Below are positions 1-7,296 of a stretch of 10,392 bases of DNA, piece by piece; the first letter of the stretch is position 1; every line of letters begins with the position of its first letter. Source of the stretch: Desulfobulbaceae bacterium (GTDB lineage: Bacteria > Desulfobacterota > Desulfobulbia > Desulfobulbales > Desulfocapsaceae); NCBI GenBank assembly GCA_027067035.1, contig JAMOMO010000245.1, positions 1-10,392 on the forward strand, given 5' to 3'. The position numbers and the translations under genes were made by a program. The notes under the pieces are model-generated. The model had not been told where the DNA came from. It made no database searches and saw nothing but the letters and a program-made list of their open reading frames with translations.

Positions 1-1
1 G

Positions 2-1018
2 AGAAACAGAAAAAAGATTCTTCTGGATCACGGCAGCGGTGGCATTGCCAGTCAGGAACTCATAGCCGATATCTTTTTGAAATATCTTGATGATCCGATT
101 CTCGGTGCCCTGGAAGACAGTGCTGTGCTGGAGAATCAGCCTGGAAAACTGGCCTTCAGCACCGACAGTTATGTGGTTGATCCCATCTTTTTCCCGGGTG
201 GAGACATCGGTACCCTGGCCGTTCACGGAACCATCAATGACCTTGCCATGCGAGCTGCCCGACCGCTCTGTCTGAGTCTTGGGCTTATTCTTGAAGAAGG
301 TTTCGGGCTGGATGATCTGGAAAGGGTCATCGCCTCTGTTGCCAGGTGCTCAAAAGAGGCGGGTGTTCCGGTGGTTACCGGGGACACGAAGGTTGTTCCC
401 CGTGGAAAGTGCGATAAGATTTTTATAAACACTTCGGGGATCGGTATTGTGGCTGAAGGCTGTGAGGTCTCTTCCGGTATGGCGAGGGCGGGTGACAGGA
501 TCATCCTGTCCGGGAGCATGGGTGACCATGGTATCACCATCATGACCCGGCGTGCCGGAATATCCCTTGACGGGGATCTGCGCAGTGATTCTGCAGCTCT
601 CCATGGGCTGGTGGCACATCTTCTTGATACGCTGCCTTCAGGCAGCCTCCACACCCTGCGGGATCCCACCAGAGGCGGGCTTGCCACATCTCTCAATGAG
701 ATTGCGGGAGCGGCCGGTCTGGCTGTTGAGATAGAGGATTGCGCCATTCCAGTCAATGCTTCGGTACGGGCCGCCTGTGAGATCATGGGGCTTGATCCCC
801 TCTATCTTGCCAATGAGGGAAAGTGCCTTGTTCTTGTGGCGGCAGAGCAGGCCGATGAGGCCCTGCAATGTATGCGATCCACCTCTGTGGGAAAATCCGC
901 TGCGATCATTGGAAGTTTGAAAGAGGGAAAGCCCGGTCAGGTTGTCTTGCAAACAGCCGTTGGCGGATCACGAATCATCACCCCGCTGCACGGTGAGCCG
1001 CTGCCGCGAATATGTTGA
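2..1018 (+). CDS. hypE: HypE, carbamoyl dehydratase of [NiFe]-hydrogenase maturation (5' end cut by window)
   Basis: HypE takes a carbamoyl group from HypF onto its C-terminal cysteine, dehydrates it with ATP to a thiocyanate, and passes the cyanide to the iron held by HypC-HypD. This is known of the family. The reading frame is open from base 2, and the first visible residues (ILLDHGSGG) are the usual HypE amino terminus, so only a few codons are missing. A TTG at 77 could be mistaken for a start but lies inside conserved sequence. Visible marks are TDSYVVDPIFFPGGDIG, the NDLAM segment, GDTKVVPRGK, DPTRGGL in the second half, and the C-terminal PRIC with the acceptor cysteine as last residue. 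The 338 visible residues match a family length of about 330-350. It is followed after 10 bp by the maturation protease, so it is part of one hyp operon whose hypC, hypD and hypF are not in view. Identification is very firm. Confidence 0.96.
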   Translation, partial: RNRKKILLDHGSGGIASQELIADIFLKYLDDPILGALEDSAVLENQPGKLAFSTDSYVVDPIFFPGGDIGTLAVHGTINDLAMRAARPLCLSLGLILEEGFGLDDLERVIASVARCSKEAGVPVVTGDTKVVPRGKCDKIFINTSGIGIVAEGCEVSSGMARAGDRIILSGSMGDHGITIMTRRAGISLDGDLRSDSAALHGLVAHLLDTLPSGSLHTLRDPTRGGLATSLNEIAGAAGLAVEIEDCAIPVNASVRAACEIMGLDPLYLANEGKCLVLVAAEQADEALQCMRSTSVGKSAAIIGSLKEGKPGQVVLQTAVGGSRIITPLHGEPLPRIC

Positions 1019-1028
1019 GGTAAATACG

Positions 1029-1541
1029 ATGGAAGAGGCGACCAAAAAGGCCGGGATTCTGGGAATCGGGAATATGCTGCTTTCGGATGAGAGCTTCGGG
1101 GTGCATGTGATCGGGTTTCTGGAGGAGCACTACAGCTTTCCCGAATCGGTCACCGTACTGGACGGGGGAACTGCCGGGATTTACATGGCGCCATTCCTGG
1201 AAGAGCATGATCCGATCCTGGTGGTGGATGTGGTGAACTTTGATGATGCCACACCCGGCAGTCTCTATACCTTTTCAGCCGAAGATGCCAGAAATGGTGC
1301 CATGCAGCCGAAGATGTCACCCCATCAGCTGGGAATTCTGGAGATACTCGATATCTGTAAACTGCGTGGCATTGAACCGGACTGTGTCGATTTTTACTGT
1401 GTGGTTCCCGGCAGTCTTGAAACCGGTCTTGCCATGACAGAGGTGGTGGCAGATCAGGTGGAAAAGGTTTCGGGTATTCTCGTGAAACGGCTGCGGGATT
1501 CCGGACATACGATTTTACTGAAAGAGGAAACAGATGCATGA
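1029..1541 (+). CDS. HyaD/HybD/HycI-type [NiFe]-hydrogenase maturation endopeptidase (peptidase family M52)
   Basis: This 170-residue protein belongs to the proteases that cut the C-terminal tail of the hydrogenase large subunit once nickel is inserted, letting the subunit fold and join the small subunit. It acts in the cytoplasm. The amino-terminal GIGNMLLSDESFG (12-24) is the family signature. The three residues expected to sense nickel are all present: Glu21, Asp67 in the VVDVV strand, and His99 in SPHQLG. The GGTAG turn (46-50) is also typical. The ATG at 1029 was chosen because GAGGT at 1017-1021 sits 7 bases before it and the protein then begins at the family's usual point. A longer frame from 942 would run inside hypE and adds no family sequence. 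The stop overlaps hypA by 8 bp, suggesting coupled translation. Which large subunit it serves cannot be told, because the structural genes are outside the window, so no specific gene name is given. Confidence 0.93.
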   Translation: MEEATKKAGILGIGNMLLSDESFGVHVIGFLEEHYSFPESVTVLDGGTAGIYMAPFLEEHDPILVVDVVNFDDATPGSLYTFSAEDARNGAMQPKMSPHQLGILEILDICKLRGIEPDCVDFYCVVPGSLETGLAMTEVVADQVEKVSGILVKRLRDSGHTILLKEETDA

Positions 1542-1878
1542 GATGTCCCTTGTTCAGGGGTTGCTGGTGCAGCTTGGCGAGCTTGCAGGAGAACACGGGA
1601 AGGAAAAGGTGATAACAGTCACCATGGAGATAGGTCCCCTGTCAGGTGTGGTCATTGATTCCTTTGAGTTTGCCTTTGATGCCCTTGCGGGGGAGAGCGT
1701 ATTGACGCGGGATGCGAAGCTGATTGTGGAAAGTCCGCCGCCCCTGTATCGATGCTGCGGTTGCGGGAAAGAAATCAGAGCAGACAGGCGGCCGCATTCA
1801 TGTCCCCTCTGTAAGGAAACACTCATCACAACCGAAGGCAGCGATGATCTGCTGCTGCTGCGGGTTGAGATGGAATAG
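1534..1878 (+). CDS. hypA: HypA, nickel-delivery metallochaperone
   Basis: HypA binds nickel at its amino terminus and a structural zinc in a separate domain, and works with HypB to load nickel into the hydrogenase large subunit. The protein has 114 residues, the usual length. It starts MHEMSLV, giving the conserved His2 and Glu3 of the nickel site. The zinc domain has two CxxC pairs, Cys74/Cys77 and Cys90/Cys93. Cys75 is an extra cysteine that makes the first pair read CCGC. The central strand TMEIGPLSGV is typical. GAGGA at 1524-1528 is a good ribosome binding site lying inside the end of the protease gene, and the ATG overlaps that gene by 8 bp. HypB follows after 44 bp. Confidence 0.96.
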   Translation: MHEMSLVQGLLVQLGELAGEHGKEKVITVTMEIGPLSGVVIDSFEFAFDALAGESVLTRDAKLIVESPPPLYRCCGCGKEIRADRRPHSCPLCKETLITTEGSDDLLLLRVEME

Positions 1879-1922
1879 GAGTGAACGACGTTAATCAGTG
1901 ATGAACAGGAATAAGGAAAATT

Positions 1923-2636
1923 ATGTGTGATGCATGCGGTTGTGATTTAAAACCTGAAGAGTCCCATGATGCGAAAGTGATAGAGGTACACCAGAGCCTG
2001 CTGGCTGCCAACACTGCAATGGCGGCAAAGAACAGAGCACACATTGAAGCCATGGGTGCTGTGGCCATCAATATGATATCAAGTCCTGGTTCCGGGAAGA
2101 CCACCCTCCTTGAAAAGACCATCGAGGCCCTTGGTGACAGTCTGCGGATTGGAGTGATTGAAGGGGATATTGAGACAGAGAGGGACGCGGAGCGTATTCG
2201 GGCCAAAGGGGTGCCGGTTATTCAACTCACCACCGGCGGTGCCTGCCACCTTGATGCCGCCCAGATACATAAGGGCCTGCACCTTCTGGCACGGGAGGAT
2301 GGCGGTGACAGACTTGACATACTCTTTATTGAAAATGTGGGAAACCTTGTCTGTCCGGCCACCTTTGATCTTGGTGAACATCACCGCATGGTCATGGTGT
2401 CTGTGCCGGAAGGCCCAGATAAACCGGCAAAATATCCCAAAGCATTCCACAGCTCACAGCTCTTTGTTATCTCTAAAACAGACCTGCTGCCCTATTTTGA
2501 TTTTTCAGTGGATGCGGCAAAGGCGGAGGCACTGCAGCTGAACCCCGCCATCGAGGTCATGGATCTGTCCGCCACAAGCGGGGAGGGCTTTGGGCAGTGG
2601 CTGGACCATGTAAGGGATCTCTGTTCCAGGGGCTGA
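1923..2636 (+). CDS. hypB: HypB, nickel-incorporation GTPase
   Basis: HypB is the GTPase that hands nickel to HypA and the hydrogenase large subunit. The 237-residue protein begins MCDACGC, the CxxCGC high-affinity nickel motif (Cys2, Cys5, Cys7). Walker A is SSPGSGKT (53-60). GDIETERDAERI (81-92) is the family switch region, and SKTDLLPY (184-191) gives guanine recognition. The second metal site of the GTPase domain is present as Cys108-His109 (GGACHLDA) and Cys144 (NLVCPATFDLGE). There is no histidine-rich stretch, so this form is unlikely to store nickel. The ATG at 1923 follows an AGGAATAAGGA purine tract at 1907-1917. The 44-bp gap after hypA shows no promoter or hairpin, so it probably stays in the hypA transcript. 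The stop lies in a hairpin shared with the convergent hemC. Confidence 0.97.
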   Translation: MCDACGCDLKPEESHDAKVIEVHQSLLAANTAMAAKNRAHIEAMGAVAINMISSPGSGKTTLLEKTIEALGDSLRIGVIEGDIETERDAERIRAKGVPVIQLTTGGACHLDAAQIHKGLHLLAREDGGDRLDILFIENVGNLVCPATFDLGEHHRMVMVSVPEGPDKPAKYPKAFHSSQLFVISKTDLLPYFDFSVDAAKAEALQLNPAIEVMDLSATSGEGFGQWLDHVRDLCSRG

Positions 2637-2651
2637 GGGTCTCAGCCCTGG
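2626..2651. terminator. Hairpin between convergent hypB and hemC, possible bidirectional terminator
   Basis: The arm at 2626-2637 (CCAGGGGCTGAG) pairs with the arm at 2641-2651 (CTCAGCCCTGG), giving 11 base pairs with one bulged G and the three-base loop GGT. The hypB stop (2634-2636) lies in the left arm and the hemC stop (2642-2644 on the other strand) in the right arm. The hairpin can form in either transcript. Neither strand shows a U-run after it, so it is not a standard intrinsic terminator. It could act as a Rho-assisted stop or a 3' end stabiliser. The structure is seen in the sequence, while its function is inferred. Confidence 0.5.
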
Positions 2652-3574
2652 ATACGCTTGATGTCCGCCAGAATCTCTTTGCCGCCATTGTCGAGGATAT
2701 ACCTCCCCAGGCGCTCTCCTATGGCGTCAGCGTCCTCTCGCGGCCCTTCTTCGGTCCTTATGAGAACAGTCCCGCCGTCCAGGCTTGCCAGACCGCCCCG
2801 CAGGATGAGGGTGTCACCTTTGAGTACGGCAAGGCCGAAGGCGGGGATGGAGCAGCCGCCCTCCATGGTACGCAGGTAGGCGCGTTCGGCAAGGAGGCAG
2901 GACTCTGAATCCGGGTTGTTGAGGCAGTCACGCACCCTGGCGCGTTTTTCAGGGTCCAGGCTTTCTGCCGCCTCAATGGCAATACACCCCTGGCCCACCG
3001 GGGGAATGAACTCATCTTCCGAGAAGACCTTCACGATCATATTCTCATATTCCATGCGCTTGACGCCGGCATAGGCAAGCATCAGCGCGTCACAGGCTCC
3101 ATCGTCCATCTTCTGTATTCTGGTCTGGAGGTTACCACGCATCTCGACTGTCTCGACGTGGGGGTAAAAGTGCTTCAGCAGGGCGATGCGGCGTACAGAA
3201 GAGGTGCCGATGCGGATGGGTCTGCTGCTGTCGTCGAGGTTGATATCTTTCTTTCGGGAGACCAGCACATCGTTTGATTTTTCCCGGTCGGTGAAGGCGA
3301 TCAGTTCAAATCCGTCGGGCAGTATGGACTGCATGTCTTTGGCGCTGTGGACCGCAATATCCGTTGTGCCGCCACTCAGCTGATCTTCAAGCTCTTCGGT
3401 GAAGACGCCCTTGCTGCCGATCTTGGCAATGGAGACATCAAGAATTTTGTCTCCCTTTGTCTCCATTGAGCTGATACTGGTCTCAAGGCCGCTTTTCTGA
3501 AGCATGGCGGCAACTGTGTCTGTCTGCCACATGGCAAGTTTACTCTTTCGTGATCCGATATGTATGGTGGTCAT
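2642..3574 (-). CDS. hemC: Porphobilinogen deaminase (hydroxymethylbilane synthase)
   Basis: HemC joins four porphobilinogen molecules into hydroxymethylbilane in tetrapyrrole synthesis, feeding heme, siroheme and cobalamin. The protein has 310 residues, as is usual. It begins MTTIHIGSRKSKLAMWQ, the family start. The catalytic aspartate is Asp80 in HSAKDM. The cofactor-binding loop is RIGTSSVRR (about 121-129). The cysteine that holds the dipyrromethane cofactor is Cys241 in EGGCSIP. The frame is open 10 codons further upstream to 3604, but the ATG at 3574 is preferred because AGGA lies 8 bases before it and it matches the family. No other heme gene is in the window. It converges on hypB with 5 bp between the two stop codons and is divergent from the nuclease-family gene on the other side. 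Confidence 0.96.
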   Translation of the reverse strand: MTTIHIGSRKSKLAMWQTDTVAAMLQKSGLETSISSMETKGDKILDVSIAKIGSKGVFTEELEDQLSGGTTDIAVHSAKDMQSILPDGFELIAFTDREKSNDVLVSRKKDINLDDSSRPIRIGTSSVRRIALLKHFYPHVETVEMRGNLQTRIQKMDDGACDALMLAYAGVKRMEYENMIVKVFSEDEFIPPVGQGCIAIEAAESLDPEKRARVRDCLNNPDSESCLLAERAYLRTMEGGCSIPAFGLAVLKGDTLILRGGLASLDGGTVLIRTEEGPREDADAIGERLGRYILDNGGKEILADIKRIQG

Positions 3575-3713
3575 CTTCAAAGTCCTGTGTTGATTGGGGA
3601 GCACTGGCCGTCTCTGAAACTGCTGTTATTTTATATGGAGCACATCCTACCACATGAAATGGAGAGAAAAAAGGCATGTTTGCAAAGAGATTCAGAAACC
3701 GCTATCATAATCC
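3575..3713. promoter_or_regulatory. Divergent intergenic region of hemC and the nuclease-family gene
   Basis: This 139-bp gap must hold the start signals of both flanking genes. On the plus strand, TTGCAA (3680-3685), a 17-base spacer and TATCAT (3703-3708) resemble a sigma-70 promoter that would start transcription at or next to the ATG at 3714. On the minus strand, the AT-rich TATAAA-like stretch at about 3630-3635 is a possible -10 for hemC, with no convincing -35. These are pattern matches only. Confidence 0.35.
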
Positions 3714-4487
3714 ATGCGTTTTCTACTCTACAACATACGCTATGCAACGGGGCATGGTGTTGCCTATCACCTGCCCCTGCCATTTGCGGGTTTTTTTAAA
3801 AAGACGGACAATACTCTCGGGGAGATTGTCTCCTTTATCCGTTCGGTCAACCCTGATATTATTGCCCTGGTTGAGGTGGACTCCGGTTCCTATCGTTCCC
3901 GTAAGTGCTGTCAGGTTCAGGCAATAGCCAGGGAGCTCGATCATTTCCATGTGGTGGAAACCAAATATGGCGATACGTCTCTTGCCAACAGGGTTCCTGT
4001 CCTCAATAAACAGGGAAACGGACTGCTCACCAATAAAAAAATCATCCGGCACCATTTTCACTACTTCAACGAGGGGATGAAGCGGCTGGTTATTGAGGTG
4101 GAGCTGGAGGAGGTGTGTGTCTTTACCGTGCACCTCTCTCTGAAATATAAACACCGGCAGCAGCAGCTTGAGCACCTGCACCGCATCATATCAGAGAGCA
4201 GCAAACCTGTTATTGTGGCCGGTGATTTCAATACCTTTGGCGGAGACCGGGAGGTTCAGCTCTTTCTTGCCGCAACGGGTCTTGCCAATGCAAATCTGGG
4301 TGGTCTGCCATCCCACCCCAGTCATGCCCCGAAGCGCAACCTTGATTTTATTCTCCACAGTCCGGAGATTGTGGCATCAAACTTCACCATTCCCGACATC
4401 CGCCTCTCGGATCATGCGCCTCTGATCTGTGATTTCAGCTTTCCCGACAGCGGCGGGGAGAAGGGGCAGAAGCACCTCAAAGCATGA
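3714..4487 (+). CDS. Endonuclease/exonuclease/phosphatase (EEP) family protein
   Basis: This is a 257-residue metal-dependent phosphoesterase of the EEP (DNase I-like) fold. Substrate is unknown: members cut DNA, RNA or phospho-lipid head groups. The catalytic set is complete: Asn7 in LLYNIR, Glu54 in LVEVD, His140 in TVHLS, Asp171 and Asn173 in GDFNT, Asp211 in LDFIL, and Asp233-His234 in LSDHAP. No signal peptide or membrane segment is visible, so it is probably cytoplasmic. The start is fixed: an in-frame TAA lies at 3708-3710 and Asn7 must stay in the protein. There is no Shine-Dalgarno sequence before the ATG. The last 36 residues, including the SDH motif, are encoded opposite the 3' end of the histidine kinase gene. 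Neighbours give no clue to its substrate. Confidence 0.87.
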   Translation: MRFLLYNIRYATGHGVAYHLPLPFAGFFKKTDNTLGEIVSFIRSVNPDIIALVEVDSGSYRSRKCCQVQAIARELDHFHVVETKYGDTSLANRVPVLNKQGNGLLTNKKIIRHHFHYFNEGMKRLVIEVELEEVCVFTVHLSLKYKHRQQQLEHLHRIISESSKPVIVAGDFNTFGGDREVQLFLAATGLANANLGGLPSHPSHAPKRNLDFILHSPEIVASNFTIPDIRLSDHAPLICDFSFPDSGGEKGQKHLKA

Positions 4488-5834
4488 TCCTTTTCTGATT
4501 GTACTGCTCACCCGTACCTTTCCGCCATGGGCTTCCACCACGGCCTTTACGTAATTAAGGCCAAGGCCGAGTCCCTGCCTGCTGCGGCTTCGGTCCCCCC
4601 GGTAGAGGCGATCCCATATTCTGGAGATTTCAGAGTCAGATATCCCCATTCCATCATCACAAAAAGAGGTGACAAGCATGTCTCCCTCGGTTCCGGTGCT
4701 GATTTCCACTGTTCCCCCCTCATGACCATACTTTATCGCATTATCAAGGAGATTGGCCCAGACCTGACTGATCCTGGTCTTGTCGGCCAGGATGCTGAGG
4801 CTGTCATCCTCCATCGTGAGAGAGAGGCTGATCTTTTCCTCTTCAGCCACATAGCGGTAGAGACTGATGACATCTTCAAGGGTCTCTTTGATGGAGACTG
4901 TTTCGGTCTTGAGGCGCATGGTGCCGGCCTCGGCCTCGGCCACACTCATCATGGTGCCGAGCATGGAGAGCACCCGTTCCGACTCCTCAAGGCAGTCTGA
5001 GAGGCTGTTCCGATAGATCTCCGGATCATCCTGGTCCGATTGCAGGGCATATTCGGCAACGGCGCGGAGCCGGGTCATGGGGGTGCGAAGGTCATGGGCA
5101 ACATTATCGAGGGAGGACTGCATTTCAGCAATGAGCTGTTGGTTCTGTGAAAAGGTCTTTTCAAGGAGCTGATATAACTCGGTGAGCTCTCCGTTGCCGT
5201 GGTGGAAAGTGTCAAAGGCGGGGCGCTGGTGCTGCAGGGCACTTCTGATGGCGGCACCCAGTTCCTGCAGCGGTTTTTTCTGCTGCCGGTGGAGAAAAAT
5301 GGCAATGCCGAGGCAGGGGAAGGCTGTCAGAAAGAAGATAAGCCAGGAGCTTGAGAGTGCTGTCTGATAGGTGCTGATTCCGGCATTGAGGTCATTTTTT
5401 CCGGCTTGAATGGTGCTGCCGTCATTGAGTTTCCGTGAAACGAGAATCCAGTTTCCGGAGCTGTCCGGGGCAGTCAGGCTGATCCATGTGCCATGGGAGC
5501 GGGGGTCAAGATCGACCAGGCCTGCCAAGGGAATACCCTGTTGATCCGTGATCAGCAACTGGTCCCGGTCTCTGCTGATACGGATAAAATCGATGGCTTC
5601 AGGGGGACTGACCTGGAGATTGAAGTGATAGGTTGATGAGCTGCTGCTGTTTTGAAGGAATATATTGAGGGCATTTTCAACCCTGCTAAGCTCCTGCTCC
5701 TGCAGCTGTTTCTTGAGCAGAAGAGTATGGAAGAGGAGACTCAGGCCGCAGATGAGCCAGAGGAGGAGGAAGAGGATGCTGACTGTCCAGGCGCCATGAT
5801 GACGGGATGGCAGTCTATTCGTCACGAAGGACAT
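4377..5834 (-). CDS. Membrane sensor histidine kinase
   Basis: This 485-residue kinase pairs with the OmpR-type regulator encoded just upstream. The order is a short cytoplasmic start, membrane helix about 15-37, a periplasmic sensor segment of about 125 residues that I do not recognise, membrane helix about 162-182, a HAMP-like linker, then the dimerisation and ATPase domains. The phosphorylated histidine is His247 in HDLRTP. The N box is NLLDNAIKYG (361-370), the G1 box DDGMGI (393-398) and the G2 box GLGLGL (421-426). The frame is open upstream to 5939, but the ATG at 5834 is preferred: it gives the normal overlap with the regulator, and sequence before it is out-of-frame regulator coding. 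Conserved sequence ends near residue 459. The last 25 residues are an unconserved-looking tail that overlaps the convergent EEP gene. The signal sensed is unknown. Confidence 0.92.
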   Translation of the reverse strand: MSFVTNRLPSRHHGAWTVSILFLLLWLICGLSLLFHTLLLKKQLQEQELSRVENALNIFLQNSSSSSTYHFNLQVSPPEAIDFIRISRDRDQLLITDQQGIPLAGLVDLDPRSHGTWISLTAPDSSGNWILVSRKLNDGSTIQAGKNDLNAGISTYQTALSSSWLIFFLTAFPCLGIAIFLHRQQKKPLQELGAAIRSALQHQRPAFDTFHHGNGELTELYQLLEKTFSQNQQLIAEMQSSLDNVAHDLRTPMTRLRAVAEYALQSDQDDPEIYRNSLSDCLEESERVLSMLGTMMSVAEAEAGTMRLKTETVSIKETLEDVISLYRYVAEEEKISLSLTMEDDSLSILADKTRISQVWANLLDNAIKYGHEGGTVEISTGTEGDMLVTSFCDDGMGISDSEISRIWDRLYRGDRSRSRQGLGLGLNYVKAVVEAHGGKVRVSSTIRKGSCFEVLLPLLPAAVGKAEITDQRRMIREADVGNGEV

Positions 5835-6489
5835 ATCCCATTCCCCGTACAGTGTGAATGTATTTTTTGGAATAGCCCTTGTCGATCCGGTTGCGGAGGC
5901 GGCAGACAAGGACATCCACCACATTGGTCTGGGGATCAAAACTGTAGTCGTAGATGCGTTCCAGAATGGACGTCTTTGAAAGTACCCGTCCGGGGTTGCG
6001 CATCATCAGTTCAAGGAGGGCATACTCTTTGGCGGGAAGCTCGATTTTTTCACCCTGACGCGTTAATTCATGCCGCATGGGATCAAGCTCAAGCTCGCCA
6101 ATGCGGATAACATCGGAATCAACGTTTTTCTGACCACGTCTCAACAGGGCCTGGATCCGTGCCAGGAGCTCGTTAAAGGAAAAGGGTTTCACCATATAGT
6201 CATCACCACCCCGCTGCAGCCCCTCAATACGGTCATCAACGGACTGCCTGGCACTGAGGATCAGGACCGGCATGTGAACACCTTTGGCACGCATCTGTTC
6301 AATGAGGCTGAGACCGTCAAGACCCGGCAGCATGATATCAATAACTGCAGCCTCATAGGGTTCGGTCAGGGCAAGGGAAAGACCGTCCAGACCATTATGG
6401 CTGACGTCGACACTGAATCCGGCCTCCTGAAGTCCCTTTTGCAGGAAGGAGGCGATTTTTGTATCATCTTCGACAATGAGGAGACGCAC
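5815..6489 (-). CDS. OmpR/PhoB-family response regulator
   Basis: This is a 224-residue DNA-binding regulator. The receiver domain (about 1-115) has the acidic pair Asp8-Asp9, the phosphoacceptor Asp51 (VIDIMLPGLDG), Ser79 and Lys101 (VKPF). The winged-helix DNA-binding domain (about 127-224) ends with the usual TVRGMGYVLRDE. By style of sequence (MRLLIVEDDTKIASFLQKGL) it is closest to the CusR/CopR-type heavy-metal regulators, but that does not prove a metal signal. The start codon is GTG at 6489. No better in-frame start lies nearby and it matches the family amino terminus. The kinase gene starts inside the last codons (20-bp overlap), so the two are probably translated together. The pgeF stop is 30 bp upstream on the same strand with no terminator between. 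Confidence 0.95.
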   Translation of the reverse strand: MRLLIVEDDTKIASFLQKGLQEAGFSVDVSHNGLDGLSLALTEPYEAAVIDIMLPGLDGLSLIEQMRAKGVHMPVLILSARQSVDDRIEGLQRGGDDYMVKPFSFNELLARIQALLRRGQKNVDSDVIRIGELELDPMRHELTRQGEKIELPAKEYALLELMMRNPGRVLSKTSILERIYDYSFDPQTNVVDVLVCRLRNRIDKGYSKKYIHTVRGMGYVLRDE

Positions 6490-6519
6490 GATAAAAAATC
6501 CCGGTAAAAGTTGATGTTT

Positions 6520-7257
6520 TCAGTAAAGGGCTATCACCGTTGCACAGCGGCCGGTGCGCCCGTCACCTTCGCGGCAGGCGCGCCGATAGGAAAAATGATC
6601 CTGTGAACATGAGCTGCAGAGGCCGCTGATATCAATATTTTTTTCACAAATTCCGCTTGCCAGCAGTTGCATTCTGGAAATCTGCCAGAAATCAAAATAG
6701 TTCTCTTTTACCTGAAAGGCAAGGAAGGAGGGGGGAAGTTCCAGGGAGTGGTTGGTGAATTCTGCACAGCACGGGCCAAGGGATGGACTGATGGAGGCGT
6801 GGAGATCAGCAGGGTCTGTGTGATACTGCTTTTTCATGGCCGCGACGGTTTTTGCAATAATATTCTTCACAGATCCCATCCAGCCGCTGTGGATGCAGGC
6901 AATGGCACTGTTAACGGGATCGTGGAGTGCAATTCCCTGGCAGTCGGCCTGCTGTATCAGCAGGGCAATCCCTCTGATGTCAGTCATCAGGGCGTCATAG
7001 CCGTCGACCTCCAGGTCTTTCTGCAGGGGCTGCCCGGCGATGAAAATCTTGTCGCCATGGATCTGCCGGGCAGAGAGAATGACGGAGAGTGAATGATCTT
7101 TTTTGAGTCGTTCCCTGTTCTGCGATACGGTTCTGCTGATGTCGCCCACCCCATAGCTGAGATTCAGGGAGTTATAGGGAGCCGTGCTGAGTCCACCGTG
7201 TCGTGTTGTGAAAAACAGGTTGGGCTGAGAAGCAGTGTTGGGGAGTGTTCCAGACAT
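6520..7257 (-). CDS. pgeF: PgeF/YfiH-type multicopper polyphenol oxidase-like protein (peptidoglycan editing factor or purine nucleoside phosphorylase)
   Basis: The DUF152/YfiH family contains the peptidoglycan editing factor of E. coli, and some members show purine nucleoside phosphorylase or adenosine deaminase activity. The 245-residue protein has the family order: FFTTRHGGLS (15-24), SLNLSYGVGD, the QIHG motif with His67, QADCQGIALHD with Cys106, IHSGWMGSVKNI with His123, and the terminal FSYRRACREGDGRTGR. His67, Cys106 and His123 are the expected zinc ligands. Family members normally have Arg where this one has Met127 (GWRG to GWMG). The frame is open to a TTG at 7296, but that codon lies in the U-run of the upstream terminator, so the ATG at 7257 is preferred. 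Neither start has a good ribosome binding site. It precedes the two-component genes on the same strand, perhaps as one operon. Confidence 0.87.
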   Translation of the reverse strand: MSGTLPNTASQPNLFFTTRHGGLSTAPYNSLNLSYGVGDISRTVSQNRERLKKDHSLSVILSARQIHGDKIFIAGQPLQKDLEVDGYDALMTDIRGIALLIQQADCQGIALHDPVNSAIACIHSGWMGSVKNIIAKTVAAMKKQYHTDPADLHASISPSLGPCCAEFTNHSLELPPSFLAFQVKENYFDFWQISRMQLLASGICEKNIDISGLCSSCSQDHFSYRRACREGDGRTGRCATVIALY

Positions 7258-7296
7258 AATGTGGGGACGCAGCTCTGGAGAAAGTATGATGGACAA

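Noticed and set aside
223..786. Long minus-strand open frame opposite hypE
   Set aside because: It is antisense to strongly conserved HypE sequence, has no recognisable domain and low-complexity Ser/Arg/Pro content typical of shadow frames.
942..1028. Longer 199-residue form of the maturation protease starting inside hypE
   Set aside because: The extension is out-of-frame hypE coding sequence, and the ATG at 1029 has its own ribosome binding site and the family's normal beginning.
5835..5939. Upstream extension of the histidine kinase by 35 residues
   Set aside because: The extension would be encoded entirely within the regulator gene in another frame and lacks kinase-like sequence; the ATG at 5834 leads directly into the first membrane helix.
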